20,869 nucleotides of DNA from JADJQU01 sp035490315 (GTDB lineage Bacteria; Planctomycetota; UBA1135; GCA-002686595). The notes beneath the pieces are model-generated. The model did not search any database. It was given only the letters and a program-made list of their open reading frames with translations, and was not told the origin of the DNA. Where the stretch lies: assembly GCA_035490315.1 (NCBI GenBank), contig DATHET010000150.1, positions 1 to 20,869 of the forward strand. Reading direction: 5' to 3'. The stretch's first letter is position 1. Every line of letters starts with the position of its first letter. The position numbers and the translations under genes were made by a program. Below, piece after piece: positions 1-6,628 of the stretch.

Positions 1-1
1 T

Positions 2-1612
2 CAGCTCTTCGACGCGGGCGTGTCGATGGGCGTTGCCAACCAGGACGGCTTGATCGTCGCGCATGACCCCTACGGCCATCGGCTTTGGGAGCGGCGCGTC
101 GACTTCGGCGGAAGCGAGACCGCGCTGATGCTGCGCTACGACAATGCCTCGGCCGATCTGTACGTCGTCGGCACCTCGGCGACCCATTGGTTGATCCTGC
201 GCGTCGATGCGCCGACCGGGGCGATCGTCTGGCAGCACGATTACTTCGGGCCGGCACTCCAAGGCGGTCTCCCGATGGCCATGGCCCTCGACGCGAGCGG
301 CGGCGTGGTGGTCGGCGGCTACGTGGACAGTCCGGCCTTGCGTCAGGCCGCCGTGGCGCGCTTCGATTCCGCGGGCGGCCTGACCTGGGAGTGGTTCCCG
401 GGAATCGCCGGGGCCTCGGTCAGCTATTGCCCGACGATCACCCTCGACCCCGCGGGCGATCTGGTCGCCAAGGTCTCCGCGAATGTCCAAGGCAATTCCT
501 GGAGCCTGCACAAGCTGACCTCCGCCGGCTCGCTGGTCTGGTCTCGGACCATCGGAAGCACGGAAAGTGGCCTTCAGGGTCCGCTGTTCGATTCCGCTTC
601 GAACGTCGTCTACTCGATCAACGTCTCCACCATCGGGGGCCATGTGATCGCCAAGCGCGACAGCGCGGGCAATCTGCTCTGGTCGGTCGATTCGCAGGCG
701 ATCTTCGGAATCAACTCCTCCAACTATTTCCTCGCGCTCGCGGCCAACGACGACATCCTGGCCCTCGGTTCCAGCAGCCAGGTCGCGCGCCTCGATCCGA
801 ACGGCAATCTGCTGTGGCTCGCGGGCATGCCCCAGAGTTCCTGGATCGACTTCGGGGCCTTTGCGTCAGGCCTTGCCGTCGCGAACAACGGTGACGTCGT
901 GGCGCGCTTCCGCGGGCACCAGCCGTTCAATTTCCTCGACCTCGACACCATCGCGCGCTGGGACGCCGCGGGAAATTTCCTGTGGTCGCAGGCGGTGCGC
1001 AGCTTCGACTCCGACGTCGAGGTGCAGACCCTCGGCATGGCCCTCGCGCCGCAGGGCTCGGTGGTGATCAGCGGCTACAGCCAGAAGGTGGGATCGACGA
1101 AGGACATGTTCTACGCCGCTGTGCACCAGGCTTCGCAGGCCGGTTGTTTCGGCGACGGCAGCTCCGGCCCCTGCCCCTGCGGCAACAACGTGCCCGCGGG
1201 AACGGCGAGCGGCTGCAAGACCAGCTCTGGGATCGGCGCGCGCCTCGATGACCAGGGGATCGCCAGCCTCGGCAGCGATTCGCTGCGCTTCTTCGCGACC
1301 GGCATGAGCGGCTCCGGAATCGCCATCCTGCTCCAGGGCCAGCCCTCGGCAACGCCCTTCTCGTTCCAGGATGGCCGGATGTGCATCCAGGCTCCTCTGC
1401 GCCGGCTCTACAGCGCCTCGCTGACCATTCCCATGGTCGATTTCGCGCCTCTGGGCGGCCCGCGCGTCCATGCGCGCTCCGCGCAGCTGGGCGACGTCAT
1501 CCAGCCCGGCACGTCGCGCGGATATCAATTGTTCTTCCGCGGCTCGCCCAGCCAGTGCCAGCCGGGGAATGGAAACCTGAGCAACGCGATCATTGTGAAC
1601 TGGGCGCCCTGA
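2..1612 (+). CDS. Secreted seven-repeat beta-propeller protein, 5'-truncated by the window edge
   Basis: The frame is open to the left edge, so the true start lies outside; a GTG at 20 is only an internal candidate. About 536 residues are visible. Seven repeats share the signature xGxxxW (YGHRLW, TGAIVW, AGGLTW, AGSLVW, AGNLLW, NGNLLW, AGNFLW), separated by beta-rich segments. This is the pattern of a seven-bladed PQQ-like or SBBP-type beta-propeller. From about 1144 a Cys-rich C-terminal module follows (CFGDGSS, CPCGN, then PFSFQDGRMC and a terminal LSNAIIVNW). I recognise this module from many secreted planctomycete proteins; it may be a sorting or surface-display domain, which is inference. 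Substrate and activity are unknown. Two hairpins follow the stop codon. Confidence 0.85.
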   Translation, partial: QLFDAGVSMGVANQDGLIVAHDPYGHRLWERRVDFGGSETALMLRYDNASADLYVVGTSATHWLILRVDAPTGAIVWQHDYFGPALQGGLPMAMALDASGGVVVGGYVDSPALRQAAVARFDSAGGLTWEWFPGIAGASVSYCPTITLDPAGDLVAKVSANVQGNSWSLHKLTSAGSLVWSRTIGSTESGLQGPLFDSASNVVYSINVSTIGGHVIAKRDSAGNLLWSVDSQAIFGINSSNYFLALAANDDILALGSSSQVARLDPNGNLLWLAGMPQSSWIDFGAFASGLAVANNGDVVARFRGHQPFNFLDLDTIARWDAAGNFLWSQAVRSFDSDVEVQTLGMALAPQGSVVISGYSQKVGSTKDMFYAAVHQASQAGCFGDGSSGPCPCGNNVPAGTASGCKTSSGIGARLDDQGIASLGSDSLRFFATGMSGSGIAILLQGQPSATPFSFQDGRMCIQAPLRRLYSASLTIPMVDFAPLGGPRVHARSAQLGDVIQPGTSRGYQLFFRGSPSQCQPGNGNLSNAIIVNWAP

Positions 1613-1618
1613 ACTCGC

Positions 1619-1638
1619 CGCGGAGCAGGGGCTCCGCG
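1619..1638 (+). terminator. Hairpin just after the propeller gene
   Basis: An 8-bp perfect stem (CGCGGAGC with GCTCCGCG) closes an AGGG loop, 6 bases after the stop codon at 1612. There is no T-run. It probably forms part of a tandem 3'-end structure with the hairpin at 1645-1686. Confidence 0.4.
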
Positions 1639-1644
1639 CATGTG

Positions 1645-1687
1645 AAGCACGGATCCGCGCGCAGTCGCCGACTGCGCGCGGTGCTTT
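1645..1687 (+). terminator. Strong two-part hairpin, probable terminator
   Basis: An 11-bp stem (CGCGCGCAGTC, 1656-1666, with 1670-1680) has a GCC triloop. It is extended by AAGCAC/GTGCTT (1645-1650 with 1681-1686) across a 5-base one-sided bulge. Only a short TTT follows. Its position shortly after the stop at 1612, next to another hairpin, suggests transcription termination or 3'-end protection. Confidence 0.5.
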
Positions 1688-1740
1688 CCGGTCCAGCCCT
1701 GCCTGCGCGCGGCTGGCGAGTCCGCGCTCGATTGCGCAGC

Positions 1741-1973
1741 ATGCAGGCCATGCGCGTCCCGCGACGCCGCTGGCTCGTGACTTCGTTCTCTGCCATCGCC
1801 CTCGCCGCCTGGCTAGTGTGGCTCAACGCCTGCGCGTCGCCGTTGCGCGTCGAGCCGGTGCTGCGCAGGTGCGGCGCTCTGTTCTTCGACCCGCGCGCCG
1901 CTACGCGAGCGAGCTGGAGCTTCCAGAGCCCTGGTCGCTCGACTACGTCGACTATCCCTTCGCAACGAAGTGA
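1741..1973 (+). pseudogene. Small lipoprotein-like gene, frameshifted remnant
   Basis: ATG 1741 (or 1750) opens a frame with a convincing lipoprotein signal: Arg-rich start (MRVPRRRW), hydrophobic stretch (IALAAWLVWL), then L-N-A-C. After about residue 40 this frame stops looking like protein. The -1 frame ends in RYASELELPEPWSLDYVDYP and a TGA at 1971. Joining the two frames needs one extra base, giving about 77 residues. The position of the shift cannot be fixed from the sequence. It could be a decayed gene, a small gene with a sequencing error, or chance; the composition of the joined product favours a real origin. Confidence 0.35.
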
Positions 1974-2016
1974 CTCGACAAGAACAGGCCGACTTGAGGT
2001 CTAATGCATGCATGGC

Positions 2017-2034
2017 GCGGACTGGACAGTCCGC
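2017..2034 (+). other. Small hairpin in the leader of the beta-helix gene
   Basis: A 7-bp perfect stem (GCGGACT with AGTCCGC) closes a GGAC tetraloop. It ends 36 bases before the ATG at 2071. It could be an mRNA leader structure; no known riboswitch class was recognised. Confidence 0.25.
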
Positions 2035-2070
2035 TCGCTTCGAGTCCGCGTTGCATTCGTGAGTCCAACC

Positions 2071-3363
2071 ATGAAGACAGCTCTGCAACTCGCGTCCGCT
2101 TTCTTCGCGATTGCCGCATCGGCTCCGAGCGCGCTCGCCGGAGTCATCACGGTCGGCGGCCCGAACCCCGCCTTCGGGGACATCCCGCCGGCGATCGCCG
2201 CGGCCGTCGATGGCGACGTGCTGCTCGTGCGCGCGGGCACCTATTCGCAGTTCACGATCGACGGCAAGGCGATTTCGATCGTCGCCAACACCGGTGCGCT
2301 GGTCACGATCGGCGGACCGTGCACGCTGCGCAACCTTCCGGCCGGCAAGACCGTCCTGATCACCGGGTTGACAGTGACTGGGGCCTACGGGGGATCGGCG
2401 TTCACCTTCAACAACAACGCCGGCCACGTTCGGGTCCAACAGCTGACGGCATCCGCTTCCCAGGAGAGGTTCTCGAGCAACTGGTATGCAGCGGCGGTGA
2501 CCCAGTGCGCTGACCTCTCCTTCGTCGATTGCCATTTCTTCGGGCGCGCGGGCGAGGCTGGAAGCTCCTTCGGACCAGGGCACCAGGGCGAGCCGGCGAT
2601 CGTTGCCACTGGCGGCAAGCTCACTCTCCACGACAGCACGGTCGTCGGCGGTCACGGCATCGACGGCTACTACAACGGCCAGAACGTCATCCCGGGCCAG
2701 CCGGGCGCGGCGGCTCTCGTCGGCTCGAGCGTGATCGTCGCTCGCGGCTGCAGCTTCACTGGCGGCGTCGGCGGCAGAGGAACCGACGGCGTCGGCTGCG
2801 GGAATCCGAATTTCCCTCCGACTCCTGGCGGCGCCGGTGGTGCCGGCATTTCGCTGCAGGGCGCGGGCTCCAGCGGCTGGCTGATCGCGACCAGCGCGGC
2901 CGGCGGCGCGGGCGGCATGGGAGGTCTCACCGGATGCGGCGGCCAGCTCCCTCAGGCTCCCTCCGGGCCGTCGCTGCTCGATCCGTCGAACGTGATCACC
3001 ACCCAGCCCGGCCCGACCATCCAGCTCGTCGTGCCGCAGCCCGCGCGCGAAGGCCAGAATCTCGCGCTGCACTTCATCGGGCCTCCCGGCGCCTCCGCGC
3101 TGCTCCTGATCGGCAACGGCGGAGCGGGATACCAGACCATTCCGAGCTTGAAGGACGTGCTGCTCGTGCAACCCTCGCTGCGCCGCCTCGCCTACGGCCC
3201 GATCCCGCCCTCCGGCGTCCTCGACGTCAACCTGTTCGTGGGCGACCTCGGCCCCGGCGTCGACGTCCGCCTCGTGCACACCCAAGCCGTCTTCATCGGC
3301 CCCACCGGCCAGTCCCACCTCGCCAGCCCCGCCGTCGTCGAAATGCTCGACTCGGCCTTCTAG
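2071..3363 (+). CDS. Secreted right-handed beta-helix-like protein
   Basis: The 430-residue product starts at ATG 2071, because MKTALQLASAFFAIAASAPSALA is a clean signal peptide there; the in-frame extension upstream to 2008 has none. The mature part begins with an element like those of parallel beta-helix proteins (IPPAIAAAVDGDVLLVRAGT, then short strands such as ISIVANTGALVTIGG). Residues about 190-300 are very rich in Gly, Ala and Pro (GGAGGAGISLQGAGSSG), like the turns of a repetitive beta-solenoid. The C-terminal 100 residues (LALHFIGPPGASALLLIGN through VHTQAVFIGPTG) resemble another C-terminal module common in planctomycete secreted proteins. No catalytic residues are recognisable. The stop codon directly touches a 74-bp palindrome. 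Confidence 0.8.
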   Translation: MKTALQLASAFFAIAASAPSALAGVITVGGPNPAFGDIPPAIAAAVDGDVLLVRAGTYSQFTIDGKAISIVANTGALVTIGGPCTLRNLPAGKTVLITGLTVTGAYGGSAFTFNNNAGHVRVQQLTASASQERFSSNWYAAAVTQCADLSFVDCHFFGRAGEAGSSFGPGHQGEPAIVATGGKLTLHDSTVVGGHGIDGYYNGQNVIPGQPGAAALVGSSVIVARGCSFTGGVGGRGTDGVGCGNPNFPPTPGGAGGAGISLQGAGSSGWLIATSAAGGAGGMGGLTGCGGQLPQAPSGPSLLDPSNVITTQPGPTIQLVVPQPAREGQNLALHFIGPPGASALLLIGNGGAGYQTIPSLKDVLLVQPSLRRLAYGPIPPSGVLDVNLFVGDLGPGVDVRLVHTQAVFIGPTGQSHLASPAVVEMLDSAF

Positions 3364-3437
3364 CTGGTTCCCGGTATTCCACCGCCATCTATTCCATTCG
3401 CGAATGGAATAGATGGCGGTGGAATACCGGGAACCAG
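3364..3437. repeat. Perfect 74-bp palindrome (two 37-bp arms, no spacer)
   Basis: Bases 3364-3400 and 3401-3437 are exact reverse complements, centred on TTCGCGAA. The repeat begins at the base after the TAG stop of the beta-helix gene and ends 2 bases before ATG 3440 of the next gene. A related unpaired copy of the inner arm (GATGGCGGTRGAATACCGGG) lies at 5762-5781. This suggests a REP- or MITE-like dispersed element. There is no T-run, so a classical terminator is unlikely, but an RNA of this arm would fold very stably. An assembly fold-back artefact cannot be excluded. Confidence 0.9.
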
Positions 3438-3439
3438 TC

Positions 3440-4447
3440 ATGAAGACGATCAGCTATGGCTTCGGACTCTTGCTCGTCGGTGTCGTGGCGCTCGCGCAGG
3501 AGCCCGAGCCGGCGCAGGATCCCAAGCTCGACAATCTCGTCCATGACGCCGGGTACAAGACGGCGGAGCTGGGCTCGCTCGGCGCCGTGGTCGAGCGCGG
3601 CAGCGGACCGATCGACATGGTGATGGTCTCGGGCTTCGGCGTGGGCGCGTCGGCCTTCGAGGGCTTCATGCGGCGCAACGCGACGCGCTACCACATGGTC
3701 GCGATCACGCTGGCCGGATTCGAAGGCACGCCGGCGCCGCCGATGCCCGCGGCGGGGACGAGCTAGGGCGAGCAGACCTGGACACACGCCGCGGTCGAGG
3801 CGGTCGCGAAGTTGATTCAGGAGCGAAAGCTCGAGAAGCTGGTCCTCGTCGGGCACTTCATCAACGGCACGCAGGTCGCCGCGAGGGTCGCTCTCGATCA
3901 CGAGGAGCTGGTCCGCGCGCTCGTGCTGCTCGCGGGCACGCCGCGCTTCGAGCCTCTCGAGGACACCCCCTTCTGGCCGAGAGGAATGGCGCTGGACAAG
4001 AAGGTCGCGGCCGTCGACGGATTCCTCGCGCCGCGCTGGTTCAAGACCGTGACGCTCAAGACCTGGGTCGGTGGCAATTTCGTCGCGACGGATTATTCGA
4101 TCGACGAAGCTCGCGGGAAGAAGCTCGCGGATGCGGCCAATGCTCCGCCGCTGCCGGTCCTGATCCGCTATCTGTGCGAATTCCACGCTTCGGATCTGCG
4201 CGCCAGTCTGGCGCGATTGAAGCAGCCGCTGCTGATGATCCAGCCGACCTTCACCGAGACCTTGCGCGCCGACAAGAAACGCACGTACCTCGCCGGCTAC
4301 TTCGACGAGCCCTGGAAAGGAATGTTCCAGGATCGCCCGCACACCGAAAGGAAACAGCTCGAAAACGCCGGCATCCTGTTGATGGACGACAGGCCTGCCG
4401 AGGTCGACGCCATGGTCGCGGGCTTCCTGGAGCGCAGCGCGCATTGA
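3440..4447 (+). pseudogene. Secreted alpha/beta-hydrolase-fold protein interrupted by an in-frame TAG
   Basis: Start ATG 3440 gives a signal peptide (MKTISYGFGLLLVGVVALAQ). The frame runs to a TAG at 3764-3766 (codon 109), then continues in the same frame with clear homology to the fold up to 4447 (336 codons in all). Around the stop the text reads GTS-stop-GEQTWTHAAVEAVAKL, and a single change would restore Tyr. The segment LVLVGHFINGTQVAARVAL is the usual nucleophile elbow (G-H-S-x-G-G), but Phe (codon 140) replaces Ser and Asn replaces the first Gly, so ordinary Ser-hydrolase chemistry is not expected. The gene could be a pseudogene, hold a sequencing error, or make two fragments (an internal ATG lies at 3812). 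No ribosome-binding site is visible; the palindrome occupies that position. Confidence 0.75.
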
Positions 4448-4487
4448 CTCGAAGCACCCTGCGCGCGAGCTCTGCTAAGATCCCCGC

Positions 4488-5060
4488 GTGAGCACGGCCG
4501 GCACAACGATCCTCGCAGCGCGCTTCAACCCGCTGATCCGTCCGTACCTGGTCGTGACCATCGGATGCACGATGCTCGTGACGATCATCGGAATCCCCCT
4601 GGCGTTGATCTGGTTCTGCGGCGTCGGCCAGTGGTGGGCCGGGCATTATTTCCACAAGCTCGAGTGCCACCTGAACGAAAAGAACCTGCGCTTCCGCAAG
4701 GGCATCCTGTTCCAGGTCGAGAAGACGATCCCCTTGGAGAACATCCAGGACGTAACCTTCATCGAAGGCCCGATCCTGCGCCGCTTCCACTTGAGCACGA
4801 TCAAGTTCGAGACCGCGGGCCACAGCGTCGGTCAGGCGGGCAACATGCACCTGACGGGCATCATCGACGCTCACGAGTTCCGCGATCGGATCTTCAGCGC
4901 GCGCGATGCGCTGAAAGCATCGCAGCAGCAACGCGGCGATCGCGTCTCGATCGAAGCGAGCGCCGGTGCCTCGCAGCAATCGGATCGGCAGCTCGCGGCG
5001 CTGCAGGGCATCGAGCGGCGAATGGACGAAATCTTGGCATTGCTTCGCCAGCGCGTTTGA
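4488..5060 (+). CDS. Membrane protein with bacterial PH domain (DUF304/YdbS-like)
   Basis: GTG 4488 starts a 190-residue product. Residues about 20-45 form a hydrophobic hairpin or single membrane segment (YLVVTIGCTMLVTIIGIPLA). Residues about 55-145 match the bacterial PH-like domain: a strand with ECHLNEKNLRFRKGILFQ, then VEKTIPLENIQDVTF, which is the family's usual 'ipL.nIqdv' motif. The C-terminal 25 residues (LQGIERRMDEILALLRQRV) look like a coiled coil. Members of this family are membrane-associated; their ligand is generally unknown. It is followed after 14 bases by the DUF5329-like gene, so the two are probably co-transcribed. Confidence 0.8.
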   Translation: MSTAGTTILAARFNPLIRPYLVVTIGCTMLVTIIGIPLALIWFCGVGQWWAGHYFHKLECHLNEKNLRFRKGILFQVEKTIPLENIQDVTFIEGPILRRFHLSTIKFETAGHSVGQAGNMHLTGIIDAHEFRDRIFSARDALKASQQQRGDRVSIEASAGASQQSDRQLAALQGIERRMDEILALLRQRV

Positions 5061-5074
5061 CGCGTTCCTGAGAA

Positions 5075-5560
5075 ATGAGAACTCCCTCGAGCATCGGTGT
5101 CGCATCCGCGCGGACTCTCCTTGGCTGCATCCTGGTCAGCGGCTTGACACAAAGCTGCGAAGGCCCGGAAGCTCCGCGCCCCGCTCCGCCGACTTCGCCT
5201 CCGCTTTCCGCGCCGCCTGTCCCACCGCCCGCGGCGACCGTGCCGCCCAAGCCGGTTGCGGAAGATGCTGCCGCGGTCATCGAGCAGCTGATCGGCACGA
5301 TCGCGGCCTCGCCGCTGGTCTTCATCCGCAACGGTAGCGAGCACACGGGCGAAAAGGCTTCGGCGCACATCCGCGACAAGTACGAGCACTACAAGAAATC
5401 GATCGCGACGCCCGAGGACTTCATCGCGAAGGCCGCGAGCAAGAGCGAGCTCTCGGGAAAGCCCTACCTCGTGAAGCTCGCGGACGGCCGCGAAGCCGAG
5501 CTGTCCGGATGGCTGAGCGAACGACTGGTGGAATTGCGCAAGGCGGCCGCTGCTCACTGA
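5075..5560 (+). CDS. DUF5329-like lipoprotein
   Basis: The 161-residue product has an N-terminal export signal (TLLGCILVSGLTQSC), with Cys28 the probable lipidation site; the box TQSC is imperfect. Residues 29-60 are a Pro-rich linker. The rest matches what I know of DUF5329: an early helix (VIEQLIGTIAASP), the conserved FIRNGSEHTGEKASAHIRDK, then FIAKAASKSELSGKPYLVK, and a C-terminal WLSERLVELRK. Function of the family is unknown. It lies 14 bases after the PH-domain gene and 3 bases before the small membrane-protein frame at 5564, suggesting one transcript. Confidence 0.8.
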   Translation: MRTPSSIGVASARTLLGCILVSGLTQSCEGPEAPRPAPPTSPPLSAPPVPPPAATVPPKPVAEDAAAVIEQLIGTIAASPLVFIRNGSEHTGEKASAHIRDKYEHYKKSIATPEDFIAKAASKSELSGKPYLVKLADGREAELSGWLSERLVELRKAAAAH

Positions 5561-5563
5561 AAC

Positions 5564-5748
5564 GTGAGCGAGCCGGAAATCAAGGAGCGAGGCATCGGCT
5601 GGACCGTCTTCCGCTGGCTACTCGTCCCCGTCGCCATCTGGGGGCACTCGTGGTCGGAATCTGCCACGCACTACTCGAGATTGTAAGCAGCTGCAATCTC
5701 ACCAAAGCTGGTCGCTCGCTCGCAAAGTCGTCGCGCCGATCACGGTAA
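5564..5748 (+). pseudogene. Small membrane protein, split by a one-base frameshift
   Basis: GTG 5564 reads SEPEIKERGIGWTVFRWLLVPVAI and then leaves the coding frame at a run of five G (5640-5644). The next frame continues with ALVVGICHALLEIVSSCNLTKAGRS and stops at 5746-5748. Adding one base at the run gives a plausible 61-residue protein with one hydrophobic segment centred on the junction (about 185 bases plus one is exactly 62 codons). It sits 3 bases after the DUF5329-like gene. It may be intact in the living cell if the G-run is miscalled. No family was recognised. Confidence 0.5.
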
Positions 5749-5757
5749 AGCGAGAGT

Positions 5758-6207
5758 TCAGGATGGCGGTAGAATACCGGGACTGAATTCGGCTTCGAGG
5801 TTCTGCAGCGTGGTTTCCCAGTTCTCTTCGTGGGAGACCAAATCCTCTGCCTCTTCGAATCCTTCCTGCCGTAGCGCGACGACCGTGCCGGCATCGAGCT
5901 CGATGAATTCGACGGTGACGAGGGTTTCGACTGGATTCTTCCCATCGCCTCGCTGCGTGAAGACGAGCCTTTCGTTCGGCACGATTTCCAGGTAGGTCCC
6001 CGAGCAGACGTGGACCTTGCCGTCCTCGCCCTGCATCGTTTCACGGAACGAGCCGCCGACGCGCACGTCCGCGGTCGCGGAGAGCAGGAACATGTCTCCT
6101 GGGCAGTACCAGTTCATGCGGTCGCGAACCGTCCACGCTTGGAAGACTTCGTCGCGACGCGCCGGGATCAATCGAGTGACTTCGAGACTGTGTGTCGTGG
6201 TGTTCAT
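5758..6207 (-). CDS. AHSA1/SRPBCC-family (START-like) protein
   Basis: The 149-residue product starts at the ATG whose complement is at 6205-6207; upstream in-frame codons read as noise. It follows the AHSA1 (Aha1 C-terminal-like) pattern: an opening strand VTRLIPARRDEVFQAWT, then WYCPGDM, then DVRVGGSFRETMQGEDG, the strand GTYLEIVPNERLVFTQ, and a C-terminal helix after SHEENWETTLQNLEAEF. These proteins form a hydrophobic pocket; the ligand is unknown. The last residues (PGILPPS) and stop are encoded within or next to the dispersed repeat copy at 5762-5781, so the C-terminus may have been changed by insertion of that repeat. The gene is convergent with the small membrane-protein frame. Confidence 0.85.
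   Translation of the reverse strand: MNTTTHSLEVTRLIPARRDEVFQAWTVRDRMNWYCPGDMFLLSATADVRVGGSFRETMQGEDGKVHVCSGTYLEIVPNERLVFTQRGDGKNPVETLVTVEFIELDAGTVVALRQEGFEEAEDLVSHEENWETTLQNLEAEFSPGILPPS
5762..5781 (+). repeat. Partial second copy of the palindrome arm
   Basis: GATGGCGGTAGAATACCGGG matches palindrome bases 3413-3431 and flanking bases with one G/A difference. Only one arm is present, so it cannot form the long hairpin. On the minus strand it encodes the last codons of the SRPBCC gene. Confidence 0.6.
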
Positions 6208-6376
6208 GATGAGGGGAACGCGCAACTGCCATGCCCGGCGCAGGCGCAGCCTGGTACGCGCGGCTCCCGGGCTCCCGAGCGCGATGCAACCCGACTTTCG
6301 CGCAGTTTGTGCAATCGCCAAGTCTTCGGGATTTCTGCAAGGCGATTCTCGCTCGCGGCAAGTCCGTCGTGCGTGA

Positions 6377-6616
6377 GGATGGAACCGATGCATTCCCCAG
6401 TACGTCAGCGTGCGCTCGGTCGATGCTCGCGACAAATCACTCCCCAACGACGTCGCCGGGGAGGCGACGAACCTGTACTTCGACGCTCAGCGGCGCAGCG
6501 CGGTCTTCCCGGTCGCCGACACGGCGCGTTGCTTGATCCTGTTCGGCGGCGAGTCCGAGCCCCTGCGCGTCCCGATCGAGCCCCAGGTCGGCAAGCTCAA
6601 CGTGATCCGGCCGTAG
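6377..6616 (+). pseudogene. C-terminal remnant related to the sigma-fusion gene's tail
   Basis: This frame has no convincing start (a TGA precedes it at 6374). It reads as the end of a larger protein: NLYFDAQRRSAVFPVADTA, LILFGGESEPLRVPIEPQVG, KLNVIRP. It aligns with the end of the gene at 10497-13045: RSAVFPVADTARCLILFG against RSAAVAVPLNATEVVLYG, and LRVPIEPQVGKLNVI against ARIPLHLKAGELTIV. The upstream part of the gene is absent; 6208-6376 shows nothing coding. I take it as the surviving 3' end of a paralogue. Confidence 0.5.
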
Positions 6617-6628
6617 CGGGCTCGGCGC

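Noticed and set aside
3364..3437. Palindrome as a classical intrinsic terminator
   Set aside because: The stem is far longer than usual and there is no T-run after it.
1813..3441. Long minus-strand open frame (542 codons) across the beta-helix gene and palindrome
   Set aside because: It is low-complexity, Arg/Asp/Gly-rich and opposite a gene with a clear signal peptide.
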